From assembly GCA_027484575.1 (NCBI GenBank), contig JAIXSQ010000018.1, positions 1 to 64,000 of the forward strand: a stretch of DNA of 64,000 bases, in the 5' to 3' direction. The position numbers and the translations under genes were made by a program. The notes under the pieces are model-generated. The model did no database searches, was not told the DNA's origin, and saw only the letters and a program-made list of their open reading frames with translations. Below are positions 8,668-17,413 of this stretch, one piece after another. The stretch's first letter is position 1; the number at the start of each line of letters is the position of its first letter. This DNA is from Comamonadaceae bacterium. GTDB taxonomy: Bacteria > Pseudomonadota > Gammaproteobacteria > Burkholderiales > Burkholderiaceae_C.

Positions 8668-9663
8668 ATGCTGATCCGAACCGGCCGCGACGGCCACACC
8701 CATCCCCTGTCCAGCGAGATCACGCCGCACGCGGTGTGGCAGCAGCGGCGCGAGCTGATGCGCCTGATGGCCGGCGGTGCCGCCGGCGCGGCCCTGGCCA
8801 CCTGGGCCGGCCGCCAGGCGCTGGCGCAGGTGCAGCGGCCCGGCAAGCTGGCCGCGCTGCCCGGCGCGCGCAGCAGCGTGGCCGGTGCGGCGACGATGGA
8901 AAAGACCACCGACTACAAGGACGCCGCCTCGTACAACAACTACTACGAGTTCGGCACCGACAAGGCCGACCCGGCCAAGAACGCGCACACGCTCAGGACC
9001 ACGCCCTGGACCGTGGAGGTCGATGGCGTGGTGAAGAAGCCGGGCAAGTACGCGCTCGAGGACCTGCTCAAGCTCAGCGCCCAGGAAGAGCGCATCTACC
9101 GCCTGCGGTGCGTGGAGGGCTGGTCCATGGTGATCCCGTGGGTCGGCTACTCGCTGTCGCACCTGGTGCAGCGGGTGGAGCCGCTGGGCAACGCGAAGTT
9201 CGTCGAGTTCCACACGCTGGCCGACCGCGCGACCATGCCCGGCATCCGCTCGTCGGTGCTCGACTGGCCCTACATCGAGGGCCTGCGGCTGGACGAGGCC
9301 ATGCACCCGCTGACGCTGTTGGCCTACGGCATGTACGGCGAGGTGCTGCCCAACCAGAACGGCGCGCCGGTGCGGCTGGTGGTGCCCTGGAAGTACGGCT
9401 TCAAGAGTGCCAAGAGCATCGTGAAGATCCGCTTCACCGAGCAGATGCCCAAGACCGCGTGGAACAAGGCGGCGGCCAACGAGTACGGCTTCTTCTCCAA
9501 CGTGAACCCCGACGTCGACCATCCGCGCTGGAGCCAGGCCACCGAGCGGCGCATCGGCGAGGACGGCCTGTTCGCCAAGAAGCGCAAGACCCTGATGTTC
9601 AACGGCTACGAGGCGCAGGTCGGCCAGCTGTACGCCGGCATGGACCTGAAGAAGAACTACTGA
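8668..9663 (+). CDS. msrP: Periplasmic methionine sulfoxide reductase, molybdopterin catalytic subunit MsrP
   Basis: Reduces methionine sulfoxide in oxidised periplasmic proteins. It has 331 residues. A Tat-type signal with the arginine pair R27-R28 (QQRRELMRLM) and hydrophobic AGGAAGAALATWAG is followed by the sulfite-oxidase-fold Moco domain, in which C148 of LRCVEGWSM is the expected molybdenum ligand. YEFGTDK and PWKYGFKSAK are further YedY/MsrP signatures. Start at ATG 8668 is backed by GAGGA five bases upstream. msrQ follows after one base. Export would rely on TatABC encoded at 49013-50543. Confidence 0.95.
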   Translation: MLIRTGRDGHTHPLSSEITPHAVWQQRRELMRLMAGGAAGAALATWAGRQALAQVQRPGKLAALPGARSSVAGAATMEKTTDYKDAASYNNYYEFGTDKADPAKNAHTLRTTPWTVEVDGVVKKPGKYALEDLLKLSAQEERIYRLRCVEGWSMVIPWVGYSLSHLVQRVEPLGNAKFVEFHTLADRATMPGIRSSVLDWPYIEGLRLDEAMHPLTLLAYGMYGEVLPNQNGAPVRLVVPWKYGFKSAKSIVKIRFTEQMPKTAWNKAAANEYGFFSNVNPDVDHPRWSQATERRIGEDGLFAKKRKTLMFNGYEAQVGQLYAGMDLKKNY

Positions 9664-9664
9664 G

Positions 9665-10324
9665 ATGGCCACGCCCGCAGTCCGCGGGCGGCGCGTGCCC
9701 TGGCTGCATCCCGCCGCCAAGCCCCTGCTGTTCGTCGCCGGCCTGCTGCCGTTCGCATGGCTGTTCTGGGGCGCGCTGGCCAACCAGCTGGGGGCCAACC
9801 CCGCCGAGCACCTGATCCGCGCGACCGGCGACTGGACGCTGCGCTTCCTGTGCCTGGCCCTCGCGGTCACGCCGCTGCGGGTGCTCACGGCGCAGCCGGC
9901 GCTGGCGCGCTTCCGGCGCATGCTGGGCCTGTTCGTCTACTTCTACGTCTGCCTGCACCTGCTGTGCTACGCCTGGTTCGACATGGGGCTGGACGCGGCC
10001 GACATCGCCAAGGACATCGCCAAGCGGCCGTTCATCCTGGTGGGCTTCGCCGCCTTCGTGCTGCTCACGCCGCTGGCAGCCACCTCGTTCAACCGCGCCA
10101 TCAAGGCCCTGGGCGCTGCGCGCTGGCAGGCGCTGCACCGCGCCGTGTACGCGGTCGCGGGGCTGGCGATCCTGCACTTCTTCTGGATGCGGTCCGGCAA
10201 GAACGATTTCGCCGAGGTGGCCGTGTATGCGGCCATCCTCGGCGTGCTGCTCGGTTGGCGCCTGTGGCGGCGGCTGCGGCCGCAGGCGGCGCCGGCGCGC
10301 CGCGCGGGGCAGGCGCCCCGCTGA
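9665..10324 (+). CDS. msrQ: Haem-binding membrane subunit MsrQ
   Basis: The quinol-oxidising b-haem membrane partner of MsrP, with 219 residues. It has about six transmembrane helices and conserved histidines in YVCLHLLCYAWFD and ALHRAVYAVAGLAILHFFW, which fit the ferric-reductase-like haem-binding fold. RRMLGLFVYFYV is a family signature. The gene begins one base after the msrP stop, as in most MsrPQ operons. The basic, Ala/Arg-rich C-terminal tail is cytoplasmic. The stop codon lies inside a small inverted repeat shared with convergent lysA. Confidence 0.94.
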   Translation: MATPAVRGRRVPWLHPAAKPLLFVAGLLPFAWLFWGALANQLGANPAEHLIRATGDWTLRFLCLALAVTPLRVLTAQPALARFRRMLGLFVYFYVCLHLLCYAWFDMGLDAADIAKDIAKRPFILVGFAAFVLLTPLAATSFNRAIKALGAARWQALHRAVYAVAGLAILHFFWMRSGKNDFAEVAVYAAILGVLLGWRLWRRLRPQAAPARRAGQAPR

Positions 10325-10336
10325 GCCCGGCTCAGC
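10320..10336. terminator. Inverted repeat spanning the msrQ and lysA stop codons
   Basis: GCTGAGC and GCTCAGC form a 7-bp stem with a CCG loop, enclosing the TGA of msrQ (10322-10324) and the TGA of lysA (minus strand, 10334-10332). No T-tract follows, so a role as a shared bidirectional terminator is inferred. Confidence 0.35.
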
Positions 10337-11603
10337 CGACCAGGCGCTCCATGCGCATCTGGTCCTGCGCGCTCTCGCGCGCGCGGATCAGGTGGGCCCG
10401 GCTCCCGTCGACCAGCACCTCGGCCGCGCGGCCGCGGGTGTTGTAGTTGCTGGCCATGCTCATGCAGTAGGCACCGGCCGACAGCACGGCCAGCAGCTGG
10501 CCCGGCTGCACGGCGAGCTCGCGGTCGCGGCCTAGCCAGTCGCCGCTCTCGCACACCGGGCCGACCACGTCGTAGGTGGTGGCGGGGCTGGCGCCGTCGG
10601 GGCCCACCGGCACGATGCCGTGGTAGGCCTCGTACATGGCGGGACGGGGCAGGTCGTTCATCGCCGCGTCGACGATGCAGAAGTTCTTCTGCTCGCCCGG
10701 CTTGAGGTACAGCACCTCGGTGACGCACAGGCCGGCGTTGCCCACCAGCGAGCGGCCCGGCTCGATCATGAACTCGCGGTCGCCGTAGCCGCGCGCATCG
10801 ACCTTGGCCAGCAGCTGCTCCCACAAGGCGTCGGCCGCCGGCGGCGTGTCGCCGCGGTAGTCGATGCCCAGGCCGCCGCCGAAGTCGATGTGCCTGAGGC
10901 GGATGCCCTGCGCCTCGACCGCATCGACCAGGTCGAGCACGCGGTCCATGGCATCGAGGTAGGGATCGACCTCGGTGATCTGCGAACCGATGTGGCAGTC
11001 GATGCCCACCACCTCCAGGCCGGGCAGCGACGCGGCGCGCCGGTAGGTGGCCAGGGTGCGCTCGTGCGCCACGCCGAACTTGTTGCCCTTCAGGCCGGTG
11101 GAGATGTACGGGTGCGTCTTGGCGTCGACGTTGGGATTGACGCGGATGCTCACCGGCGCGCGCAGCCCCAGGCCCCGCGCGACGGCGTCGAGCACCTCGA
11201 GCTCGGACTCGCTCTCGACGTTGAAGCAGCCGATGCCGGCGCGCAGCGCCTGTGCCATCTCGGCGCGGGTCTTGCCCACGCCCGAGAAGATCACATGGCT
11301 GGCCTGGCCGCCGGCGGCCAGCACGCGCTCGAGCTCGCCGCCCGAGACGATGTCGAAGCCGCAGCCGGCCTGCGCGAACACCTGCAGCACGCCCAGGGAC
11401 GAGTTGGCCTTCATGGCGTAGCAGATGCGCGCCTTGCGCCCGGCGAAGCCGCGCTGGTAGGCGGCCAGCGCCGACAGCATCGCGGCCTTGGAATAGACGA
11501 ACAGCGGCGTGCCGTGCTCGCGCGCCAGGCGCTCGACGCCGACCTGCTCGACGTGCAGTTCGCCGCCCTGGCGGTGGATGTGGGGGTGGCCGGGATGGGT
11601 CAT
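10332..11603 (-). CDS. lysA: Diaminopimelate decarboxylase
   Basis: The last step of lysine synthesis: a PLP enzyme converting meso-diaminopimelate to lysine. The 423-residue protein has the PLP lysine in CYAMKANSS (K65), the FDIVSGGEL segment, HIGSQI, the phosphate-binding glycine loop in DFGGGLG, EPGRS, and the C-terminal VCESGD motif supplying the active-site cysteine. All are standard for the fold-III decarboxylase family. The gene overlaps lptM by four bases (11600-11603) and is transcribed with it. A lptM-lysA pair divergent from cyaY is the classic proteobacterial order. Confidence 0.97.
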   Translation of the reverse strand: MTHPGHPHIHRQGGELHVEQVGVERLAREHGTPLFVYSKAAMLSALAAYQRGFAGRKARICYAMKANSSLGVLQVFAQAGCGFDIVSGGELERVLAAGGQASHVIFSGVGKTRAEMAQALRAGIGCFNVESESELEVLDAVARGLGLRAPVSIRVNPNVDAKTHPYISTGLKGNKFGVAHERTLATYRRAASLPGLEVVGIDCHIGSQITEVDPYLDAMDRVLDLVDAVEAQGIRLRHIDFGGGLGIDYRGDTPPAADALWEQLLAKVDARGYGDREFMIEPGRSLVGNAGLCVTEVLYLKPGEQKNFCIVDAAMNDLPRPAMYEAYHGIVPVGPDGASPATTYDVVGPVCESGDWLGRDRELAVQPGQLLAVLSAGAYCMSMASNYNTRGRAAEVLVDGSRAHLIRARESAQDQMRMERLVG

Positions 11604-11899
11604 GGGGTGCGCACCGGGTTGGCCTGGCCGGTCGACGGCCCGAACATCGGCTCGTCGTCGAGGCCGGGCGGGCGGGGGGCGCGCGCCGCGCCGGCGGCGG
11701 GTGCCGAGGCGGCCTGCGCCGGCCGGGCGATGCGGTTGGGGTTCATCAGCTGGGGCAGGGTGGCCCGGTCGGCGGCGGCCGGGTCGGTGGGCAGGTACAG
11801 CGAGCCGCGCTGGCCGCAACCCGCGGTCGCCAGCAGGGTCAGCGCGGCGAGCGTGGGGGCGAGCGCGGGGCACCTGCCTAGAATTTGGCGGAAGAACAT
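11600..11899 (-). CDS. lptM: LPS translocon maturation lipoprotein LptM (YifL-like)
   Basis: A 99-residue outer-membrane lipoprotein. After the hydrophobic signal, the lipobox region LLATAGCGQRGSLYLP has the acylated cysteine followed by the G-Q-R-G-S-L-Y-L-P block that defines this short family, which helps the LptD/E translocon mature. The rest is a low-complexity Ala/Pro-rich tail. Position upstream of lysA and divergent from cyaY matches the gene known as yifL in enterics. The 5' end overlaps promoter-like sequence for cyaY. Confidence 0.88.
   Translation of the reverse strand: MFFRQILGRCPALAPTLAALTLLATAGCGQRGSLYLPTDPAAADRATLPQLMNPNRIARPAQAASAPAAGAARAPRPPGLDDEPMFGPSTGQANPVRTP
11879..11884 (+). 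promoter_or_regulatory. -10-like hexamer for cyaY
   Basis: TAGAAT, 27 bases before the cyaY ATG and inside the first codons of divergent lptM. No clear -35 hexamer was found upstream. Confidence 0.35.
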
Positions 11900-11911
11900 C
11901 GCGAGATTTTA

Positions 11912-12241
11912 ATGACCGACCCCGAGTACATGGACCACGCCGAGGCGCTGCTGCAGCAGGTCGAGGCCAGCGTGGACCGCATCAACGACACCACCGACGC
12001 CGACATCGACAGCCAGCGCGTGGGCGGGATGGTGACGCTGACCTTCGCCAACGGCAGCCAGATCATCGTGAACCTGCAAAAGCCGCTGCACGAGGTCTGG
12101 ATGGCCGCCCGCTCGGGCGGCTACCACTACCGCCACGACGGCCAGCGCTGGATGGACACCAAGGGCGCGGGCGAGTTCTTCGCCATGCTCTCGCGCGACG
12201 CGAGCGCCCAGGCCGGCGAGCCGCTCACGTTCGGCGCCTGA
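11912..12241 (+). CDS. cyaY: Iron-sulfur cluster assembly regulator CyaY (frataxin)
   Basis: A frataxin homologue of 109 residues that binds iron and tunes IscS activity during Fe-S cluster assembly. The acidic first helix (DPEYMDHAEALLQQVEASVD) and the beta-sheet core with GGMVTLTFANGSQIIVNLQ and HEVWMAARSGGYHYR match the family, and length is typical. ATG 11912 gives the standard N-terminus; an in-frame TTG at 11885 would add nine residues and overlaps the -10-like box. The gene converges on PBP1A, with a strong hairpin between them. Confidence 0.95.
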   Translation: MTDPEYMDHAEALLQQVEASVDRINDTTDADIDSQRVGGMVTLTFANGSQIIVNLQKPLHEVWMAARSGGYHYRHDGQRWMDTKGAGEFFAMLSRDASAQAGEPLTFGA

Positions 12242-12271
12242 GGGCACCCGGCCGCGGCGGCCTGCCCTCAG
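12238..12271. terminator. Bidirectional hairpin between cyaY and PBP1A
   Basis: CTGAGGGCA (12238-12246) pairs perfectly with TGCCCTCAG (12263-12271), a 9-bp stem with a 16-base GC-rich loop. It begins at the cyaY stop and ends three bases from the PBP1A stop, so it may serve both convergent transcripts. Confidence 0.5.
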
Positions 12272-12274
12272 CGT

Positions 12275-14773
12275 TCAATTGCGGAACAGGTCCAGGATGC
12301 TGCGGCGCTCGTCCGCGGCCCTGGGCGCGGGCGCGGCAGGGGCGGGCGCCATGGTCTCGCCGCTGGGCACCAGCGGCCCGTTGCCCGGGCCGGCCGGCCG
12401 GCCGCCGGCGGCGGCTGCCGGCGCGGCGGGATCGGCCATGCCCAGGCTGCTGACGCCGGCGCCGCGGGCGTACTCCTCGTAGAACCACTCGCCGCCGATG
12501 TTGACCACGCCCTCGGGCGCGGTGGGCACGGCCTCGGGCACGCCCTTGAGCGCGGTCTGCATGAAGTCGATCCACACGGGCAGGCTCATGCTGCCACCGG
12601 TCTCGCGGTCGCCCAGCGGGCGCGGGTTGTCGTAGCCCATCCAGACGACGGCGACCAGCGTGGGGTGGAAGCCGTTGAACCAAGTGTCGATCGAGTCGTT
12701 GGTGGTGCCGGTCTTGCCGTACAGGTCGGGGCGCTTGAGGACCTGCTGGGCCTTGGCGGCGGTGCCCGAGCGGGTGATCTCCTGCAGCAGCCGGTTCATC
12801 ACGAAGGCGTTGCGCGCGTCGATGGCGCGCATCGCCTCGGTGGGCAGCGGCGGCTGGGTCTCCACCAGCACCTTGCCGCGGTGGTCGGTGATGCGCGCCA
12901 CCAGCCAGGGGTTGACGCGGTAGCCGCCGTTGGCGAACACGGCGTAGCCGGTGGCCATCTGCATCGGCGTGACCGAGCCGGCGCCCAGCGCCATGGTCAG
13001 GTAGGCCGGGTGCTTGTCGGCCTCGAAGCCGAAGCGGCTGATCCAGTCCTGCGCGTTCTGGGCGCCCACGGCCTGCAGCACGCGGATCGACACCATGTTC
13101 TTGGACTTGGCCAGCGCGGTGTGCAGCGGCATGGGCCCCTCGAACTTGCCGTCGTAGTTCTTGGGCTCCCAGGGCTGGCCGCCGGTGGTGCCGGCGTCGA
13201 AGAACAGCGGGGCGTCGTTGACGATGGTGGCCGGGGTGAAGCCCTTCTCGAGCGCGGCCGAGTAGATGAAGGGCTTGAAGCCCGAGCCCGGCTGGCGCCA
13301 GGCCTGGGTGACGTGGTTGAACTTGTTCTTGGCGAAGTCGAAGCCGCCCACCAGCGCGCGCACGGCGCCGTCGCGCGGGTCGACGGCGACGAACGCACCT
13401 TCGACCTCGGGCAGCTGCGTGATCTCCCAGCCGCCCTTGGTCGTCTGCATGACGCGGATCACGGCGCCGGGGCGGATGCGGATCTTGGGCGGTGCCTTCT
13501 CCGACAGGCCCGACTGCGCGGGACGCAGGCCGTCGCCGGTGATCTCGAAGCGGTCGCCGGTGGCGCGCACCGCAACGATCTTCTTCGGGTTGGCCTCGAG
13601 CACCACGGCCGACAGCACGTCGCCGTTGTCGGGGCGCTCGGCCAGCACGTCGTCGATGACGTCCTCGAGTTCCTTGCGGTCGGCGGGCAGCTCGACGAAC
13701 TGCTCCGGGCCGCGGTAGATCTGGCGCTTCTCGTAGTCCATGATGCCCTTGCGCAGGGCGCGGTACGCGGCCTCCTGCTGGGCGGCATCGAGGGTGGTCA
13801 CCACGTTCAGGCCGCGGGTGTAGGCCTCCTCGCCGTACTGCGCGAACACCAGCTGGCGCACGGTCTCGGCCACGTAGTCGGCATGGGTGCGGGCGCCGTC
13901 GTTGGGCTGGCGGATCTTCAGTTCCTGGCGCTTGGCGGCCTCGGCCTGGGCGGCGTTGATGAAGCCGACCTCCTCCATGCGCTCGATGATGTACAGCTGC
14001 CGGGCGCGGGCGCGCTTGGGATTGGAGATCGGGTTGTAGGCCGACGGCGCCTTGGGCAGGCCGGCCAGCATCGCGGCCTCGGCGACCGTCAGCTCCTTCA
14101 TGGGCTTGCCGAAGTAGGCCTCGGACGCCGCCGCGAAGCCGTAGGACCGGTTGCCCAGGAAGATCTGGTTCATGTAGATCTCGAGGATCTGGTCCTTGCT
14201 CAGCAGGTGCTCGAGCTTGAAGGTCAGCAGCACCTCGTAGAGCTTGCGGGTGAAGGTCTTCTCGGACGACAGGTAGACGTTGCGCGCCACCTGCATGGTG
14301 ATGGTCGAGGCGCCCTGGCTCTTGGCCCGCCCCAGGTTGGCCAGCGCCGCGCGGGCCAGGCCCTTGTAGTCCACGCCGCTGTGCTCGTAGAACCGGGCGT
14401 CCTCGATGGCCAGCACCGCGTTCTTCATCACCGGCGGGATCTCGGCGATGGGGGTCAGGTTGCGGCGCTCCTCGCCGAACTCGCCCAGGAGCACGCCGTC
14501 GGCCGAGAAGATGCGCAGCGGCAGCTTGGGCCGGTAGTCCGACAGGTCGGAGATGTCCGGCAGGTTCGGGTACGCGACCGCCAGCGCCACCCCCGCCAGA
14601 AAAAGCACGCACGCGGCGGCCGCGACGGCGGCGCCCGCGATCCAGGCCAGCAACCGGGCCAGACGCCCTTTCCAGGTGCGGGGGGAGGAGCCGGTCTGGC
14701 GGGGCTGCTTGGAGGAGGAATCGGGGGCGGAGTCGCGCGGCATGAAGGGGGAGGGCGAAGGGCCCGAGGGCAT
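12275..14773 (-). CDS. mrcA: Penicillin-binding protein 1A (bifunctional transglycosylase/transpeptidase)
   Basis: A class A PBP that polymerises and cross-links peptidoglycan. A cytoplasmic tail and one membrane anchor (about 41-67) precede the GT51 glycosyltransferase domain (EDARFYEHSG with catalytic E124, GASTITMQVARN). An OB-like insert follows, then the transpeptidase domain with SGFK (S497), SKN (S557) and KTG (687-689). The Pro/Ala-rich C-terminal tail is typical. As drawn, the protein is 832 residues from ATG 14773. That ATG is embedded in TGTAGAATG, a likely -10 box, so ATG 14743 (822 residues, MPRDSA) may be the real start. The gene is divergent from pilM, the usual ponA-pilMNOPQ arrangement. 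Confidence 0.95.
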   Translation of the reverse strand: MPSGPSPSPFMPRDSAPDSSSKQPRQTGSSPRTWKGRLARLLAWIAGAAVAAAACVLFLAGVALAVAYPNLPDISDLSDYRPKLPLRIFSADGVLLGEFGEERRNLTPIAEIPPVMKNAVLAIEDARFYEHSGVDYKGLARAALANLGRAKSQGASTITMQVARNVYLSSEKTFTRKLYEVLLTFKLEHLLSKDQILEIYMNQIFLGNRSYGFAAASEAYFGKPMKELTVAEAAMLAGLPKAPSAYNPISNPKRARARQLYIIERMEEVGFINAAQAEAAKRQELKIRQPNDGARTHADYVAETVRQLVFAQYGEEAYTRGLNVVTTLDAAQQEAAYRALRKGIMDYEKRQIYRGPEQFVELPADRKELEDVIDDVLAERPDNGDVLSAVVLEANPKKIVAVRATGDRFEITGDGLRPAQSGLSEKAPPKIRIRPGAVIRVMQTTKGGWEITQLPEVEGAFVAVDPRDGAVRALVGGFDFAKNKFNHVTQAWRQPGSGFKPFIYSAALEKGFTPATIVNDAPLFFDAGTTGGQPWEPKNYDGKFEGPMPLHTALAKSKNMVSIRVLQAVGAQNAQDWISRFGFEADKHPAYLTMALGAGSVTPMQMATGYAVFANGGYRVNPWLVARITDHRGKVLVETQPPLPTEAMRAIDARNAFVMNRLLQEITRSGTAAKAQQVLKRPDLYGKTGTTNDSIDTWFNGFHPTLVAVVWMGYDNPRPLGDRETGGSMSLPVWIDFMQTALKGVPEAVPTAPEGVVNIGGEWFYEEYARGAGVSSLGMADPAAPAAAAGGRPAGPGNGPLVPSGETMAPAPAAPAPRAADERRSILDLFRN

Positions 14774-14775
14774 TC
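14768..14775 (-). promoter_or_regulatory. -10-like element overlapping the first PBP1A ATG
   Basis: On the minus strand TGTAGAATG contains a TAGAAT hexamer that runs into the ATG at 14773. If this is the -10 box, the transcript begins a few bases inside the annotated frame and translation must start at ATG 14743. No clear -35 is visible. Confidence 0.35.
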
Positions 14776-14928
14776 TACAAACCGGGTTCCGGCCGCCCCG
14801 GGGCGGTTTGCGGGCGCCGCGAGGGCCCGTGGCGCGGCCGTGGCGGACCGTCCGTGAACTGCTTCCGGTCCCTGCTCAGTTCGTCGGTTTTTGACAACGG
14901 CCGGGACGGGTGAGTTGGCCAAAAACCT

Positions 14929-14957
14929 TTGGGCGACAAGGATGTTACTGCTAGCAT
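14929..14957 (+). promoter_or_regulatory. Candidate promoter of the pilMNOPQ operon
   Basis: TTGGGC (14929-14934) and TAGCAT (14952-14957) are spaced by 17 bases, 55 bases before the pilM start. A perfect TTGACA at 14891-14896 lacks a matching -10 at the right distance. Weak assignment. Confidence 0.35.
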
Positions 14958-15011
14958 TCAAGTGGATTCTTAAGTTCGTCGCTGCCCTCCAGGGTGGCCA
15001 GGAGACCTCCG

Positions 15012-16091
15012 TTGATCTCTCTGGGATCGTTGCTCAGCCGCCAGCCAGCACCCCTGCTGGGCTTGGACATCAGTTCATCCAGCGTGAAGCTGGTGGAGCT
15101 GGGGCGCGACAAGGCCGGCACCCTGGTCCTCGAGCGCTGCGCCATGGAGCCGCTGGAACGCGGCTGGATCACCGACGGCAACGTCGAGAAGTTCGACGAG
15201 GTGGCCGATGCCATCCGCCGGCTGGTCAAGAAGAGCGGGACGCGCACCCGCAACGTGGCGATGGCCCTGCCGCCCTCGGCCGTGATCACCAAGAAGATCA
15301 TCCTGCCCGGCGGCCTGAGCGAGCAGGAACTCGAGGTGCAGGTCGAGGCCGAGGCCAACCAGTACATCCCGTTCTCGCTCGACGAAGTGAGCCTCGACTT
15401 CTGCGTGGTCGGGCCCAGCGCGGCCTCGGCCGGTGACGTCGAGGTGCTGATCGCCGCGTCGCGGCGCGAGAAGGTGCAGGACCGCCAGGGCTTGGCCGAG
15501 GCGGCAGGCCTCAAGCCGGTGATCGTCGACGTCGAGTCGTACGCCTCGCGCCTGGCCGCCGGCCGGCTCATCGAGGGCCTGCCCAACCAGGGCGTGGACA
15601 CCATGGTCGCCCTGTTCGAGGTCGGCGCCTTCACCACCAGCATGCAGGTGATCCGCAACGACGAGGTGCTGTACGACCGCGACCAGGCCTTCGGCGGCGC
15701 GCAGCTCACCCAGCTGATCGTGCGCCAGTACGGCTTCTCGCCCGAGGAGGCCGAGGCCAAGAAGCGCAGCGGCGAACTGCCCGACGACTACGAGTCGGCC
15801 GTGCTGCGCCCGTTCGTGGACAGCATGGCCCAGGAGGTCGCGCGCGCGCTGCAGTTCTTCTTCACCAGCACGCCGCACAACCGGGTCGACCACATCATGC
15901 TGGCCGGCGGCTCCGCCGCCCTGCCGGGCCTGAACGAGGCCGTGACCGCCCAGACCTCGTTCCCGTGCGCGCTGGCCAATCCCTTCGACGGCATGCAGAT
16001 CAGCGACAACGTGCGCGAGAAGAAGATGCGCCGCGAAGCCCCGTCGTACCTCACGTCGTGCGGCCTCGCCATGCGGAGGTTCCTGCAGTGA
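15012..16091 (+). CDS. pilM: Type IV pilus assembly ATPase-like protein PilM
   Basis: An actin-like cytoplasmic protein that anchors the PilN/O/P alignment complex through the N-terminus of PilN. The 359-residue protein has the actin-fold nucleotide loops GLDISSSSVKLVEL and LAGGSAALPGL. The start is taken as TTG 15012 because AGGAGA (15000-15005) lies six bases upstream and gives the family's ISLGS N-terminus; a GTG at 14994 would precede that ribosome-binding site. It is the first gene of pilMNOPQ, and its TGA overlaps the pilN GTG. Divergent from PBP1A. Confidence 0.95.
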   Translation: MISLGSLLSRQPAPLLGLDISSSSVKLVELGRDKAGTLVLERCAMEPLERGWITDGNVEKFDEVADAIRRLVKKSGTRTRNVAMALPPSAVITKKIILPGGLSEQELEVQVEAEANQYIPFSLDEVSLDFCVVGPSAASAGDVEVLIAASRREKVQDRQGLAEAAGLKPVIVDVESYASRLAAGRLIEGLPNQGVDTMVALFEVGAFTTSMQVIRNDEVLYDRDQAFGGAQLTQLIVRQYGFSPEEAEAKKRSGELPDDYESAVLRPFVDSMAQEVARALQFFFTSTPHNRVDHIMLAGGSAALPGLNEAVTAQTSFPCALANPFDGMQISDNVREKKMRREAPSYLTSCGLAMRRFLQ

Positions 16092-16741
16092 TCCTGATCA
16101 ACCTGCTGCCGCACCGCGAGGAGGCGCGCAAGCGCCGGCGCGAGTCGTTCTACGCCTCGCTGGGGGCGGCCGCGCTCGTGGGCGGCCTCGTCGCCGGTGC
16201 CGTCTTCCTGTGGTACCAGGCGCAGATCAACACCCAGCGATCGAAGAACACCGTCCTGCAGACCGAGATCCAGCGGCTCGAGGGCCAGATCAAGGAGATC
16301 TCGACCCTGCAGCAGGAGATCGCCGCGCTGCGTGCGCGCCAGCAGGCCGTCGAGGACCTGCAGGCCGACCGCAACATGCCGGTGCACCTGCTCAACGAAC
16401 TGGTGCAGCAGCTGCCCGACGGGGTCTACATCGCCAGCGTGCGCCAGGAAGGGCAGGTCGTGACCCTCACGGGCACCGCGCAGTCGAACGAGCGCGTCTC
16501 CGAGCTGCTGCGCAACCTGGGCAACAACAGCCCCTGGCTCACGCGCCCCGAACTGGTCGAGATCGTCGCCGGCACGGTCAACCTCGGCGGCCCGCGCGAC
16601 CAGCGCCGCGTGGCCAACTTCAACATGCGGGTGCGCCTGCTGCGCGCCAGCGAGGTGGTGGCCAAGCCCGGCGCCGCCGCTCCGGCACCTGCCGCGGCCA
16701 CCGCGCCCGCCGCGTCCGCCCCGGCGCCCGCCAAGTCCTGA
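16088..16741 (+). CDS. pilN: Type IV pilus inner-membrane protein PilN
   Basis: A bitopic inner-membrane protein of 217 residues. The first residues ILINLLPHRE form the cytoplasmic peptide that docks onto PilM. A transmembrane helix (about 24-44) and a periplasmic coiled coil rich in Q, E and L (about 45-100) follow, then a ferredoxin-like domain ending in an Ala/Pro-rich tail. The start is GTG 16088, overlapping the pilM stop by GTGA. It heterodimerises with PilO in the pilus alignment subcomplex. Confidence 0.95.
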   Translation: MILINLLPHREEARKRRRESFYASLGAAALVGGLVAGAVFLWYQAQINTQRSKNTVLQTEIQRLEGQIKEISTLQQEIAALRARQQAVEDLQADRNMPVHLLNELVQQLPDGVYIASVRQEGQVVTLTGTAQSNERVSELLRNLGNNSPWLTRPELVEIVAGTVNLGGPRDQRRVANFNMRVRLLRASEVVAKPGAAAPAPAAATAPAASAPAPAKS

Positions 16742-16744
16742 GCC

Positions 16745-17413
16745 ATGGCCAAGATCGCCGCACCCTCCATCGATTTCGCCGCGCTGCAGCAGCGCGTCGT
16801 CTCGCAGTTCCGCGGGCTGGACCCGAACGACCCGGCCACCTGGCCGTTGCTGCCCCGGCTGCTCGCCTGCGTGGCGCTGGCGGCCGGCATCGTCGTCGCG
16901 CTGTGGTTCGCCTGGCTGTCGGGCAGTGCCGACGAGTTCGCGGCCGAGCAGCAGCGCGAGGTGACGCTCAAGGCCGACTACACCAAGAAACTGGGACAGG
17001 CCATCAACCTCGAGGCGCTGAAGAAGCAGCGCGAGCAGGTCCAGCAGTACGTGACCGCGCTGGAAAAGCAGCTGCCCAGCAAGGCGGAGATGGACGCGCT
17101 CCTGTCCGACATCAACCAGGCCGGCCTCGGCCGCGGGCTGAACTTCGAACTGTTCCGGCCGGGCCAGGTGAGCGTCAAGGAGTACTACGCCGAACTGCCC
17201 ATCCAGGTGCGCGTGGTCGGGCGCTACCACGACATCGGCTCGTTCACGGCCGACATCGCCAACCTGTCGCGCATCGTCACGCTCAACAACCTGTCCATCG
17301 CGCCGGCGCGCGACGGCCAGCTCGGCATGGACGTCCAGGCCAAGACCTTCCGCTACCTCGACCGCGACGAGGTCGACAAGCAGCGCAAGGCGACGCAGGG
17401 GGCCAAGAAATGA
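16745..17413 (+). CDS. pilO: Type IV pilus inner-membrane protein PilO
   Basis: A 222-residue partner of PilN with a short cytoplasmic tail, one transmembrane helix (about 38-58), a coiled coil (about 66-96) and a C-terminal periplasmic domain containing YYAELPIQVRVVGRYHD, a recognisable PilO block. Starts three bases after pilN and overlaps pilP by four bases. Part of the complex joining the inner-membrane motor to the PilQ secretin. Confidence 0.95.
   Translation: MAKIAAPSIDFAALQQRVVSQFRGLDPNDPATWPLLPRLLACVALAAGIVVALWFAWLSGSADEFAAEQQREVTLKADYTKKLGQAINLEALKKQREQVQQYVTALEKQLPSKAEMDALLSDINQAGLGRGLNFELFRPGQVSVKEYYAELPIQVRVVGRYHDIGSFTADIANLSRIVTLNNLSIAPARDGQLGMDVQAKTFRYLDRDEVDKQRKATQGAKK

Noticed and set aside
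14891..14896. Perfect TTGACA before pilM considered as its -35 box
   Set aside because: No acceptable -10 hexamer lies 16-18 bases downstream; TTGGGC-17-TAGCAT further on fits better.
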